A DNA stretch of 64,000 nt, taken from assembly GCF_013004695.1 (NCBI RefSeq), contig NZ_JABEMG010000007.1, forward strand, positions 1 through 64,000, written 5' to 3'. The position numbers and the translations under genes were made by a program. How positions within the stretch are numbered: the first letter of the stretch is position 1; each line of letters opens with the position of its first letter. Under the pieces are notes generated by a model. The model was not told where the DNA came from, made no database searches, and was given only the letters and a program-made list of their open reading frames with translations. The DNA is from Promicromonospora citrea (GTDB lineage: Bacteria; Actinomycetota; Actinomycetes; Actinomycetales; Cellulomonadaceae). Below, piece by piece: positions 9,465 through 17,811 of the stretch.

Positions 9465-11249
9465 GTGCGTCACCCCCACCGCCCCGGGCTCGTCCCCGCA
9501 CCCGCGACGACGCGGGCCGACGGCGTCCCCGTGCGGCTCGCCGACGGCGCGACGGTGCGCTCCGACCCCGCCCTGCGTCCGGCCGTCCGCTGGTGGCGGC
9601 GGGTCACCGAGGAGGCGTACGGGATCGACCTGGTGCCCGTGACCGACGCGGCGGCCGACGTCGTCGTCGAGCGGGCGGGCGACCTGCCCGCCGGCGCCTA
9701 CCGCCTCGAGGTGGGCGCGGGCGACGCCACCGTCCGGGTCGAGGCGGCCGACCTCGCCGGGGCGCACGCCGCCGTGCAGACCCTCCGCCAGCTCGCCGGC
9801 CCCGACGCCTACCGCCGGGCGCCCGCCGCCTACGCCGGGGGCGCCTGTGCGCTGGTCCTGCCGTCCGTCCGCGTCGACGACCACCCGCGGTTCGCGTGGC
9901 GCGGCGTGCTGCTCGACGTCGCGCGGCACTTCCTGCCCAAGCACGACGTGCTGCGGTTCGTCGACCTCGCGGCCGCCCACCGGCTCAACGTGCTCCAGCT
10001 CCACCTCACCGACGACCAGGGCTGGCGCGTCGAGGTCCACCGCTACCCGGAGCTGACCCGCACGGGGGCGTGGCGCCGCGAGTCGACGGTCGGCACCTGG
10101 CGGACCGGCACCCGCGACGGCCGCCCGCACGGCGGGTTCTACACGCAGGACGACTTGCGTGAGATCGTCGCCTACGCGCGCGACCGTGGCGTCACCGTCG
10201 TGCCCGAGATCGACGTGCCCGGCCACGTCGAGGCCGCCGTCGCCGCCTACCCGGAGCTCGGCACCCGCAAGATGCGCCAGGAGGTCCGCACCACCTGGGG
10301 CATCAGCGAGGACGTGCTCGACCCGTCCGAGGGCTCGCTCGCCTTCTTCCGGCACGTGCTCGACGAGGTGCTCGACGTCTTCGACACACCGTGGATCGGC
10401 CTCGGCGGCGACGAGGTGCCGACCACCCTGTGGCGCGAGTCGCCGCAGATCGTCGAGCGGGCCCGCGCGCTCGGCCTGCTCGGCGCGGACGGTACGCCCG
10501 ACGTCGGCCTGCTCCACGGCTGGTTCGTTTCCCGGCTCGCGCGGCACGTCTCCGACGCCGGCCGCCGCGCCGTCGTCTGGGACGAGGCCGTCTCGCCCCT
10601 CCTGCCCCGCGACGTCGTCGTGACGTCCTGGCGCGGCCACGCGCAGGGCGCCGCGGCCCTCGCGGCGGGGTACGACGTCGTCATGGCGCCCGAGCAGGCC
10701 GTCTACCTCGACCACCGCGCGGGCGACCACCCCGCGGAGCCGATCCCGGTCGGCTTCCTGCGCACGGTCGAGGACGTCTACGCGTTCGACCCCTTCCCGG
10801 CCGCGCTGGGCGCGGGGTCCCCGCCCCCGGCCGCCGGGCACCCCGGACGGCTGCTCGGGGTGCAGGCGCAGGTGTGGACCGAGCACCTGGACAGCGCCCG
10901 GCGCGTCGACTACGCCACCTTCCCCCGGCTCGCGGCCTTCGCCGAGGTCGCCTGGTCGCCCGCGGCCGACCGGTCGCCCGGCACGCCCGCCTCGGCGGAG
11001 TTCCTCGAGCGGCTCCGGTGCGACCACCTGCCGCGGCTCGACGCGTACGGCGTCGAGTACCGTCCGGCCGGCGGCCCCCACCCCTGGCAGACCCGGCCCG
11101 GTGTCCAGGGCTACCCGCGTGACCTGGCCGCCGAGACCGCGGCGGGCGGCTGGGCGGGCATGGGCGGCTGGCGCGAGGACGGCGGCGTCGAGAACCTGCC
11201 ACAGCGCACGACGGGGGACACGACGGGGGTTCGCGGGCAGACCGGGTGA
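9465..11249 (+). CDS. GH20 beta-N-acetylhexosaminidase
   Basis: 594 residues. The first ~140 residues are the GH20b alpha/beta domain, and the catalytic barrel starts around 141 (RFAWRGVLLDVARHFLP). The catalytic pair Asp316-Glu317 lies in GLGGDEVPTTLW and there is a PEIDVPGH motif at 248-254. It removes terminal GlcNAc or GalNAc from chitin fragments or glycans by substrate-assisted catalysis. No signal peptide is evident, so it may act inside the cell. The start GTG 9465 is seven bases after TAGTGT (9452-9457), the same arrangement as ftsE. The amino-sugar operon 5 kb downstream is a natural consumer of its product. Confidence 0.94.
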   Translation: MRHPHRPGLVPAPATTRADGVPVRLADGATVRSDPALRPAVRWWRRVTEEAYGIDLVPVTDAAADVVVERAGDLPAGAYRLEVGAGDATVRVEAADLAGAHAAVQTLRQLAGPDAYRRAPAAYAGGACALVLPSVRVDDHPRFAWRGVLLDVARHFLPKHDVLRFVDLAAAHRLNVLQLHLTDDQGWRVEVHRYPELTRTGAWRRESTVGTWRTGTRDGRPHGGFYTQDDLREIVAYARDRGVTVVPEIDVPGHVEAAVAAYPELGTRKMRQEVRTTWGISEDVLDPSEGSLAFFRHVLDEVLDVFDTPWIGLGGDEVPTTLWRESPQIVERARALGLLGADGTPDVGLLHGWFVSRLARHVSDAGRRAVVWDEAVSPLLPRDVVVTSWRGHAQGAAALAAGYDVVMAPEQAVYLDHRAGDHPAEPIPVGFLRTVEDVYAFDPFPAALGAGSPPPAAGHPGRLLGVQAQVWTEHLDSARRVDYATFPRLAAFAEVAWSPAADRSPGTPASAEFLERLRCDHLPRLDAYGVEYRPAGGPHPWQTRPGVQGYPRDLAAETAAGGWAGMGGWREDGGVENLPQRTTGDTTGVRGQTG

Positions 11250-11266
11250 GAGGGCAGGATGGGCCC

Positions 11267-12469
11267 GTGCTGCGCATCGACGACCCCTCGTTCCTCTGGC
11301 CGCTGCTGACCCTCGACGAGGCGGCCCTCGAGCACAACATCACCACCGTCGCGGGCGCCTTCGCGGCAGCGGGCGTCGACCACGCCCCGCACGTGAAGAC
11401 GCACATGTCCCGCCGCGTCTGGGAGCGGCAGTCCGCCGTCGGGGTCTGGGGCGCGACCGTCGCGACGCCGGGCCAGCTGCGCCGGGTGGTCGACTGGGGC
11501 GTGCGGCGCGCCTTCCTCGCGAACGAGATCGTCGACCCCCGCGACATCGCCTGGCTCCGGTCGGCGCTCGCGGGGGACGCCTCGGGCGAGCTGGAGGAGG
11601 CGTGGGTGTACGTCGACTCCGCGCGCGGCCTCGACCTGCTCGCGGCCGGGTTCGACGGGGCAGACGCCGCCGTCGTCGCGCGGCTCGGCGTGCTCGTCGA
11701 GCTGGGTGTCCCGGGCGGTCGCACGGGCCTGCGCACGCGCGACGAGGTCGTTGCGCTCGCCGGGCGCGTGCGCGACGCCGGACTCCGCGTGGTCGGTGTC
11801 TCCGGCTACGAGGGGCCCGTCGCGAGCGGGACGAGCGAGCAGGAGCTGACCGACGTCGGCCGGTGGTGCGACGAGCTGCGCGCGACAGGCCTCGCCGTCG
11901 CGGGCCTCGTGGACGGCCCGCTCGTGCTCAGCGCGGGCGGCAGCGCGTTCGCCGACGTCGTGGCGCGGCACCTGGGAGCGCCCCTGCGCGACGCCGCCGG
12001 AAGCACGGTGCCGACCCGGGTCGTGCTGCGCTCGGGCGCCTACGTGACCCACGACCACGGCCACTACCTGCACGCCGACCCGTGGACGCGGATGGGCGCG
12101 CAGGCGCTGCTCCCGGCGATCCGGGTGTGGGCGACCGTGCTGTCGGCACCCGAGCCCGGGCTGGTGATCGTCGCGCTGGGGCGGCGGGACGTCTCCTTCG
12201 ACATCGACCTGCCGACGCCGCTCGTCGCCCGCACGCCCGACGCCGACGGCCGGCTCGGCGCCGCGCGGGACCTGGCGGGCGTCCGGGTCACCGCGCTGAA
12301 CGACCAGCACGGGTACCTCGCGCTCGGTCCCGAGGCCGACGGCACGCTGCAGCCCGGCGACGTCGTCGGGTTCGGCATCTCGCACCCGTGCACCACGCTC
12401 GACAAGTACCGGACCGCGCTGATCACGCGCGGCGACGACGTCGTCGAGCAGGTCGCCCTCGACTTCTGA
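11267..12469 (+). CDS. D-serine dehydratase-like / alanine racemase-fold PLP enzyme
   Basis: 400 residues, fold-type III PLP enzyme of the DSD / low-specificity D-threonine aldolase group. The PLP lysine is K44 in HVKTHMS. Near the C-terminus GISHPCTTLDKY provides His373 and Cys375, equivalent to the zinc ligands of eukaryotic-type D-serine dehydratase. It probably deaminates or cleaves a D-amino acid (D-Ser or D-Thr). An alternative start, GTG 11246, overlaps the GH20 stop; GTG 11267 is preferred because the homologous part starts there and CAGGAT sits six bases ahead. The RidA gene 50 bp downstream would handle the 2-aminoacrylate that a D-serine dehydratase releases. Confidence 0.85.
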   Translation: MLRIDDPSFLWPLLTLDEAALEHNITTVAGAFAAAGVDHAPHVKTHMSRRVWERQSAVGVWGATVATPGQLRRVVDWGVRRAFLANEIVDPRDIAWLRSALAGDASGELEEAWVYVDSARGLDLLAAGFDGADAAVVARLGVLVELGVPGGRTGLRTRDEVVALAGRVRDAGLRVVGVSGYEGPVASGTSEQELTDVGRWCDELRATGLAVAGLVDGPLVLSAGGSAFADVVARHLGAPLRDAAGSTVPTRVVLRSGAYVTHDHGHYLHADPWTRMGAQALLPAIRVWATVLSAPEPGLVIVALGRRDVSFDIDLPTPLVARTPDADGRLGAARDLAGVRVTALNDQHGYLALGPEADGTLQPGDVVGFGISHPCTTLDKYRTALITRGDDVVEQVALDF

Positions 12470-12519
12470 CCCCGGCCCGCCGGGCCCACCGAGCACCGCA
12501 GATCGAGCAAGGAGCACCG

Positions 12520-12924
12520 ATGACCGCCAAGACCGCCATCTCCACCTCGGACGCGCCCGCGCCCGCGCACACGTTCCACCAGGGTGTGCGCAAGGGGCCG
12601 TTCGTGCAGGTGTCCGGGCAGGGCCCCGTCGACCCGGCGACGGGCGAGTACCTCCACCCGGGCGACGTCGCCGCGCAGACGACGCGCACGCTGGAGAACG
12701 TGCGGGCGATCGTCGAGGCGGGCGGCGCGACGTTCGACGACGTCGTGATGCTGCGGGTCTACCTGACGAGGCGCGAGGACTTCGCCGCCATGAACGACGC
12801 CTACGGCGAGTTCGTCACCCGGCACTGCCCTGGCGGTGTGCTGCCGAGCCGGACCACGGTGTTCACGGGCCTGCCGCGCGAGGAGATGCTCGTGGAGATC
12901 GACGCGCTGGCCGTGACGGACTGA
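12520..12924 (+). CDS. RidA-family enamine/imine deaminase
   Basis: 134 residues, a full-length member of the RidA/YjgF/UK114 family, whose trimeric members hydrolyse reactive enamines and imines made by PLP enzymes to 2-keto acids. Family blocks GPFVQVSGQGPVDP, ENVRAIVEAGG and FDDVVMLRVYLTR are all present, with the C-terminal LVEIDALAV strand. The ATG is preceded by AAGGAG (12509-12514). It is 50 bp downstream of the PLP enzyme and probably in the same operon. Whether it is a strict RidA or another Rid subgroup cannot be settled by eye. Confidence 0.9.
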   Translation: MTAKTAISTSDAPAPAHTFHQGVRKGPFVQVSGQGPVDPATGEYLHPGDVAAQTTRTLENVRAIVEAGGATFDDVVMLRVYLTRREDFAAMNDAYGEFVTRHCPGGVLPSRTTVFTGLPREEMLVEIDALAVTD

Positions 12925-12951
12925 CGCGAGGCGTCCAGGGGCCCGCCGCGG

Positions 12952-13932
12952 TCACTCCGCCGCCGCGGGCTCCGGCTCGGCGACGGGCGGCGTCGCGCCC
13001 GGACGGCGGGACCGGGCGACCTGACGGCGGATCCCGACCACGACCAGCAGCACCAGCCCGCCCAGCGCGAGCCACGGGATGACCGCGCCGAGGATGAGCA
13101 CCACGACGTTGAAGGTGCTCACGAGTGCGCTCCAGCCGGCGGACAGACCGCCGAGGAACCCGTCGGGGCGCGCCTGCGCGGCGGGCGTGCCCTCCGCGAC
13201 GATCTCGACGTGCAGCGTGGACATCGCGACCTCGTCGGAGAGACGGTTGCGCTCGGAGACCGCCGAGTCCAGCTCGGCCTGACGCGTCGAGAGCTCGGAC
13301 TCGATCTCGATGAGGTCCGCCGTGCGGTCGGCCTCCGCCATGAGCTCGCGCAGCCGGTCGGTCGACGTGCGGAGTGCCTGGATGCGCGCGTCCAGGTCCT
13401 GCGCTGTGCCGGTGACGTCGACGGTCTCGACGTGCCGGTCGCGCACCTCGCCGAGCGCGTCCAGGGCGTCGAGGGTCGCGGACACGCGATCGGCCGGGAT
13501 GCGTAGCGTCATCGAGGCGCTGCCGGTCTCGTCGTCGGTCGGGGCGCGCTCGTCCCGTGCCTCGACGCGCCCGCCCGCGTCCTCGACCAGCCGTGCGATC
13601 TCCTCGGCGGCGTCGAACGGGTCGTCCACCGCGAGGGTCGCGGTGCCGGTGGTCACGAGCTCGCGGTCGACGGCCTCCTGCCGCGGCTCGCCCAGCCCGA
13701 CGGCGCCCGCCGCGGCGTCGGTCACGTCCTGCGCGCCGTCGGGGGAGACGACCTCGCTGCGCGGTGCGGCGCCGTCCTGGACCGCGGAGCCCCCGGACTC
13801 GCCTGCGCCCCCGCCCGAGCAGGCCGCGAGCGCGGCCACGAGCAGACCCGTGGCCGCTGTCGCCAGGAGGGTGCGGACAGGTCGGCCTGCGGGCTGGCCC
13901 GCCGCCCCCGTGGCGAACCGGATGCGCTTCAT
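12952..13932 (-). CDS. DUF4349 membrane-anchored lipoprotein
   Basis: 326 residues. A lipoprotein signal ends at LAAC with Cys38, then an Ala/Gly/Asp-rich stretch, a soluble domain with a long helical/coiled-coil section (about residues 140-240, TDRLRELMAEADRTADLIEIE) and a C-terminal transmembrane helix (about 267-300) with a basic stop-transfer. This is the DUF4349 arrangement; members are envelope proteins of unknown function. On the minus strand TACGCT (13940-13945) lies seven bases before the start, pointing to a leaderless mRNA. It is convergent with the RidA gene and divergent from the ROK regulator. Confidence 0.88.
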   Translation of the reverse strand: MKRIRFATGAAGQPAGRPVRTLLATAATGLLVAALAACSGGGAGESGGSAVQDGAAPRSEVVSPDGAQDVTDAAAGAVGLGEPRQEAVDRELVTTGTATLAVDDPFDAAEEIARLVEDAGGRVEARDERAPTDDETGSASMTLRIPADRVSATLDALDALGEVRDRHVETVDVTGTAQDLDARIQALRTSTDRLRELMAEADRTADLIEIESELSTRQAELDSAVSERNRLSDEVAMSTLHVEIVAEGTPAAQARPDGFLGGLSAGWSALVSTFNVVVLILGAVIPWLALGGLVLLVVVGIRRQVARSRRPGATPPVAEPEPAAAE

Positions 13933-13945
13933 GGTGACGAGCGTA

Positions 13946-14170
13946 AGAGGGCCAAGGGGCTGAAACCGGGCTCACCCGGTAACTGTGATCCCTTTGTGAA
14001 CTTCCGACCCTCCTGACCCGGTGTTTCTGCGGGTTTGCGAGGTCCTTGATCACGGTGCGGTCACGCCGTGCCCGCGTCGCCGTGGTGCGGCAGGCTGATT
14101 TCGTCAGGTACATGAAGTAATCCGGAGTCGACGGCAGCGTGGGGCCTCCGCCCGGCCACGCGTGACCCAC
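13946..14170. other. Divergent intergenic region without a gene
   Basis: About 225 bp between the DUF4349 promoter and the ROK operator region. It is less GC-rich than its surroundings. Two direct copies of TGTGA (13984-13988 and 13995-13999) are present but in the same orientation, so they do not form a CRP palindrome. I see no ORF with a convincing start and no RNA-like structure. Confidence 0.5.
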
Positions 14171-14235
14171 GTAACAGTCTTGTTACGGGTCCCACCGGGT
14201 GATGGACACCACTCTGTTAAGGAGGTCTACTAACA
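14171..14235. promoter_or_regulatory. Putative ROK-regulator operators
   Basis: Two symmetric sites sharing the half-site TAACA/TGTTA. Site 1 is the 18-bp CGTAACAGTCTTGTTACG (14170-14187; 7-bp arms, 4-bp spacer). Site 2 is TGTTA (14215-14219) and TAACA (14231-14235), 11 bp apart, flanking the AAGGAGG ribosome binding site of the ROK gene. Binding at site 2 would cover the translation start and suggests autorepression. The identity of the binding protein is inferred from adjacency. Confidence 0.6.
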
Positions 14236-14238
14236 AAC

Positions 14239-15393
14239 ATGGCGACGGCGACTGAACGCAACGGCACCGGGCGAGGGCTCGGCGCACGGCTGCGCGCGAC
14301 GTCCAAGGTGCTCCCCGAGCACGCCAGGGCGCACAACCGGTCCCTGGTGCTGCAGCACCTCTTCCACGAGGGGCCCACCTCCCGGGCCGACCTCGCACGA
14401 GCCACCTCGCTCACCCGCGTCACCATCTCCGACCTGGTCTCCGTGCTCATCGCGGAGGGCCTCGTCGAGGAGCTCGGCACCCGGCCCGGCCAGCGCGTCG
14501 GCAAGCCGGCGATCCTCGTGGGGCTGCGCGCGGACGCCTACCAGATCGTGGCGGTCGACCTCACCGAGCACGGCCGCATGCGCGGCGCGGTGCTGAGTCT
14601 CACGGGCGAGATCGTGGTGCGCCGGCAGCTCGACATCGACGGACGCACGGGCGACGAGCTGGTCGACCTGCTCACCCGGTTCGTCCGGCGGCTCGTCGCC
14701 GCGGCGACGCACCCGGTGATCGGCGTCGGCGTCGGGTCGCCCGGCATCATCGACCTCGACGGGCGCGTGGTCGAGGCGCCCAACCGCGGCTGGTACGACG
14801 TGCCGCTCGCCGAGGTCCTGGGCGAGCGTCTCGGACTGCCCGTGCACGTCGCCAACGACGCCAACACGGCGGCCCTCGGCGAGTTCACCTACGGCGGCGG
14901 CAGCTCGGGCATGCTCGTGGTCACCGTGGGCGCCGGTGTCGGCGCGGGCGTCGTCGTCGACGGCGTGCGCGTGCACGGCCAGGGCGACGCCGCGGGCGAG
15001 ATCGGCCACGTCACCGTGGTCGACGACGGCGAGCAGTGCGCGTGCGGACGCCGCGGCTGCCTCGAGACGGTCCTGTCCGTCCCCGCGCTGCGGCGCGCGG
15101 TCGAGGGCAGGGACAAGGAAGCTTCCGACGCCGCACTGGCGTCGGCCGGCCGGGTGCTGGGCGTGACCCTCGCCCCGGTCGTCAGCGCGCTCAACCTCAA
15201 CCAGGTGCTCCTGAGCGGTCCGCGTGACCTGCTCGACGGGCCCCTGCGCGAGGCCGCGCTGGACACCATCCGACAGCGGACCATGCCGGCCATCACCTCG
15301 GGCCTGCAGCTGCGGATGGCCGCACTCGACGAGGACGTCGTGCTGGCGGGCGCCGCCGTCCTCGTGCTTTCCGCCCAGCTGGGGGTCTCGTGA
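14239..15393 (+). CDS. ROK-family transcriptional repressor (NagC/Mlc type)
   Basis: 384 residues. The N-terminal ~75 residues form a winged helix-turn-helix (NRSLVLQHLFHEGPTSRADLARATSLTRVTISDLV). The rest is a ROK sugar-sensing domain with VANDANTAALGE, the VTVGAGVGAGVV glycine-rich loop, and the zinc motif CACGRRGCLE preceded by GEIGHV. Such proteins repress sugar operons and release DNA on binding the sugar or sugar phosphate. It is the first gene before a sugar ABC transporter, a ROK kinase and nagB, so the likely effector is GlcNAc or a derivative. Symmetric TAACA/TGTTA sites overlap its ribosome binding site. Confidence 0.92.
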   Translation: MATATERNGTGRGLGARLRATSKVLPEHARAHNRSLVLQHLFHEGPTSRADLARATSLTRVTISDLVSVLIAEGLVEELGTRPGQRVGKPAILVGLRADAYQIVAVDLTEHGRMRGAVLSLTGEIVVRRQLDIDGRTGDELVDLLTRFVRRLVAAATHPVIGVGVGSPGIIDLDGRVVEAPNRGWYDVPLAEVLGERLGLPVHVANDANTAALGEFTYGGGSSGMLVVTVGAGVGAGVVVDGVRVHGQGDAAGEIGHVTVVDDGEQCACGRRGCLETVLSVPALRRAVEGRDKEASDAALASAGRVLGVTLAPVVSALNLNQVLLSGPRDLLDGPLREAALDTIRQRTMPAITSGLQLRMAALDEDVVLAGAAVLVLSAQLGVS

Positions 15394-15480
15394 GCATCAC
15401 TGCGCACGTGTCGGCGGCAGGCGACCTCACTCACCATGCACCACCGCGACACACAGTCGTATCCCGGGAGGAAGACACAC

Positions 15481-16776
15481 GTGAACAGAAACCGTCTGGT
15501 CGGCGCCGCGGCGTCGGCGATCACCCTGACGCTCGCGCTCAGCGCGTGCGGTAACGCGGGCGGCGCGGCGAGCAGCCCCGAGGAGACCGGCCCCGGCGAG
15601 GTCCGGGTCTGGCTCGTCGGCTCCGACACGCCGCAGGACGCCCGGGACTACCTCAAGGAGACGTTCGAGGAGGAGAACCCGGGCAGCACGCTCACGATCG
15701 AGGAGCAGGCCTGGGACGGCCTCGTCGACAAGTACACGACGGCGCTGTCCGGCTCGGACGCCCCCGACGTGGTCGAGATCGGCAACACGCAGGCGGCCGC
15801 GTTCACCTCGTCCGGCTACTTCCGCGAGATCACCGCGGAGGAGTTCGAGACGCTGGGCGGCGACGACCTGCTGCCGGGCTTCGTCGAGGCCGGTGACTGG
15901 GAGGGCAAGCACTACGCCCTGCCGTACTACTCGGGCTCGCGCGTCGTCTTCTACTCCGAGCAGGTGCTGGGCGACACCGCGGTGCCGACGACCCTCGACG
16001 AGTACGTCGAGACCGCCGTCGACCTGCACACCAAGGACCTCTCCGGTGTCTACTGGCCCGGCCAGGACTGGTACAACGCCCTGCCCTTCATCTGGGAGAA
16101 CGGCGGCTTCGTCGCCGAGCAGGCCGAGGACGGCACGTGGGAGGCCGGCTTCTCCTCCGAGGGCGGTCTGAAGGGCCTGGAGCAGATCCAGACGATCATG
16201 ACCGAGGGCAACAACGCCCCGGCCGACACCAACGAGACCGACCTGCAGGTGCCGTTCTGCGAGGGGCAGGTCGCGTTCCTCTCGGCGCCGAGCTGGATCC
16301 AGTGGTCGATCAACGCGCCCGAGGAGCCGGAGGACCCGGACGGCGTGCCCGGCTGCGCCTCGACCTACGGCTCGGACCTGCAGGCCTTCGCCCTGCCGGG
16401 CAAGGACGGCGGCGCCGCGCAGGTGTTCGCCGGCGGCTCGAACATCGCCGTCGCGCAGAAGTCCGCGCGTCCTGACCTCGCGATGAGCGCGCTGGAGATC
16501 ATCCTCAGCGACGAGTACCAGTCGATCCTCGCCGAGAACGGCCTGTTCCCGGCCAAGACCTCGCTCTTCGAGAAGGTCGACCAGTCGACGTCGATCGGCA
16601 CCGCGGCCGCGGAGGCCGCCGCCAACGCGAAGCTCACCCCGGCGTCCCCCAAGTGGGCCGATGTCGAGTCGCAGATGATCCTGCAGACCGCGTTCTCCAA
16701 GATCGCCTCGGGCGAGGACGTCAAGGCCGTCGCCGAGAAGCTCGACGCGGACATCGAGGAGATCCTCAACAGCTGA
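15481..16776 (+). CDS. Sugar ABC transporter substrate-binding lipoprotein
   Basis: 431 residues from GTG 15481, preceded by GGGAGGAAG; this start places a lipobox LSAC with Cys23 right after the hydrophobic core, while the earlier in-frame ATG 15436 would not give a signal peptide. The mature part is an extracellular solute-binding protein of family 1 (MalE/DasA-like): VRVWLVGSDTP, then DAPDVVEIGNTQ, and many surface tryptophans for carbohydrate stacking. It captures a mono- or oligosaccharide and delivers it to the two permeases downstream. The neighbouring nagB and ROK kinase suggest GlcNAc or chito-oligosaccharides. Confidence 0.92.
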   Translation: MNRNRLVGAAASAITLTLALSACGNAGGAASSPEETGPGEVRVWLVGSDTPQDARDYLKETFEEENPGSTLTIEEQAWDGLVDKYTTALSGSDAPDVVEIGNTQAAAFTSSGYFREITAEEFETLGGDDLLPGFVEAGDWEGKHYALPYYSGSRVVFYSEQVLGDTAVPTTLDEYVETAVDLHTKDLSGVYWPGQDWYNALPFIWENGGFVAEQAEDGTWEAGFSSEGGLKGLEQIQTIMTEGNNAPADTNETDLQVPFCEGQVAFLSAPSWIQWSINAPEEPEDPDGVPGCASTYGSDLQAFALPGKDGGAAQVFAGGSNIAVAQKSARPDLAMSALEIILSDEYQSILAENGLFPAKTSLFEKVDQSTSIGTAAAEAAANAKLTPASPKWADVESQMILQTAFSKIASGEDVKAVAEKLDADIEEILNS

Positions 16777-16863
16777 CCCGCGTCGGCACCCCTTCCTCCC
16801 GTCCCGCCCGGTGACCTCCACTCCTGGGCGGGGCGGGACTCCACTGCCCCGAGGAGACAGGAC

Positions 16864-17811
16864 ATGAGCACCACACTCGTGGATTCACCGGCGCCACCGC
16901 GCCAAGAGATCCGGCACAAGCGCCGGCCGCCGTACCTGCCCTGGCTGCTGCTCTCGGCGACGATGATCCTGCTGGGCGTCCTCACCGGATACCCGGTGCT
17001 GCGGCTCGTGGTCATGTCGTTCCAGGAGTACGAGCGCGCCCAGCTCATGGGCCAGCCCGCCGAATGGGTCGGCCTCGGGAACTACGCGGAGGTGCTCACC
17101 GACGTCGAGGGCTTCTGGATCGTGCTCGGGCGCAGCTTCCTGCTCATGGTCTTCCTCGTCGTCACCACCCTCGTGCTCGGCATGCTGGTGGCGCTGCTCA
17201 TGATGCGCGTGAACAAGGCGCTGCGGCTGCTGGTGTCGGTGGGCCTGCTGCTCGCGTGGGCCATGCCCGCGCTGTCGGCCACCACGGTGTGGGGCTGGGT
17301 GTTCGACACCCAGTACGGCGTGGTCAACAACCTGCTGACCCGGATCACCGGTGACGACTGGTTCGGGCACTCGTGGCTGCTCAACCCGCTCTCGTTCTTC
17401 CTCATCCTGTCGTTCATCGTCGTGTGGGGCGCCGTGCCGTTCGTCGCCTTCACGCTCTACGCGGGGCTCACCCAGATCCCCGAGGAGGTGATGGAGGCCG
17501 CGCAGCTCGACGGCGCGAGCGCCTTCCAGCGCTTCCGGCTGATCCAGGTGCCGTACGTCCGCAGCATCATCACCGTGCTCGTGGTCCTGTCGATGATCTG
17601 GGACCTCAAGCTGTTCACCCAGGTGTTCGTGCTGCAGGACATCGGCGGCGACCGCGAGCTCACCAACACGATCGGCGTGTACATCTACCAGACCGGCATG
17701 GCGCAGGGGCACTACGGCCTGGCGAGCGCCGTCGGTGTCATCTTCGTGGCGGTCATGCTGGCCATCGCGTACCCCTACGTGCGGCGCACGCTGCGGGAGG
17801 AGGAGCTGTGA
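16864..17811 (+). CDS. Sugar ABC transporter permease 1 (MalF-like)
   Basis: 315 residues with six predicted transmembrane helices after a basic cytoplasmic N-terminus. The cytoplasmic coupling (EAA) loop is EVMEAAQLDGASAFQRFRLIQVP. AGGAGACAG precedes the ATG. It is 87 bp downstream of the binding-protein gene, a gap that contains no convincing hairpin, and overlaps the second permease by 4 bp (GTGA). Together they form the channel of a CUT1-type importer. No ATPase gene lies in the operon, so a shared MsiK-like ATPase encoded elsewhere is expected. Confidence 0.93.
   Translation: MSTTLVDSPAPPRQEIRHKRRPPYLPWLLLSATMILLGVLTGYPVLRLVVMSFQEYERAQLMGQPAEWVGLGNYAEVLTDVEGFWIVLGRSFLLMVFLVVTTLVLGMLVALLMMRVNKALRLLVSVGLLLAWAMPALSATTVWGWVFDTQYGVVNNLLTRITGDDWFGHSWLLNPLSFFLILSFIVVWGAVPFVAFTLYAGLTQIPEEVMEAAQLDGASAFQRFRLIQVPYVRSIITVLVVLSMIWDLKLFTQVFVLQDIGGDRELTNTIGVYIYQTGMAQGHYGLASAVGVIFVAVMLAIAYPYVRRTLREEEL

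Noticed and set aside
11101-12519. In-frame upstream extension of the RidA gene
   Set aside because: The extra 473 residues are the shadow frame of the PLP enzyme gene; RidA is full length from ATG 12520 with a good ribosome binding site.
13984-13999. CRP-type site between DUF4349 and ROK genes
   Set aside because: The two TGTGA copies are direct, not inverted, so the site lacks dyad symmetry.
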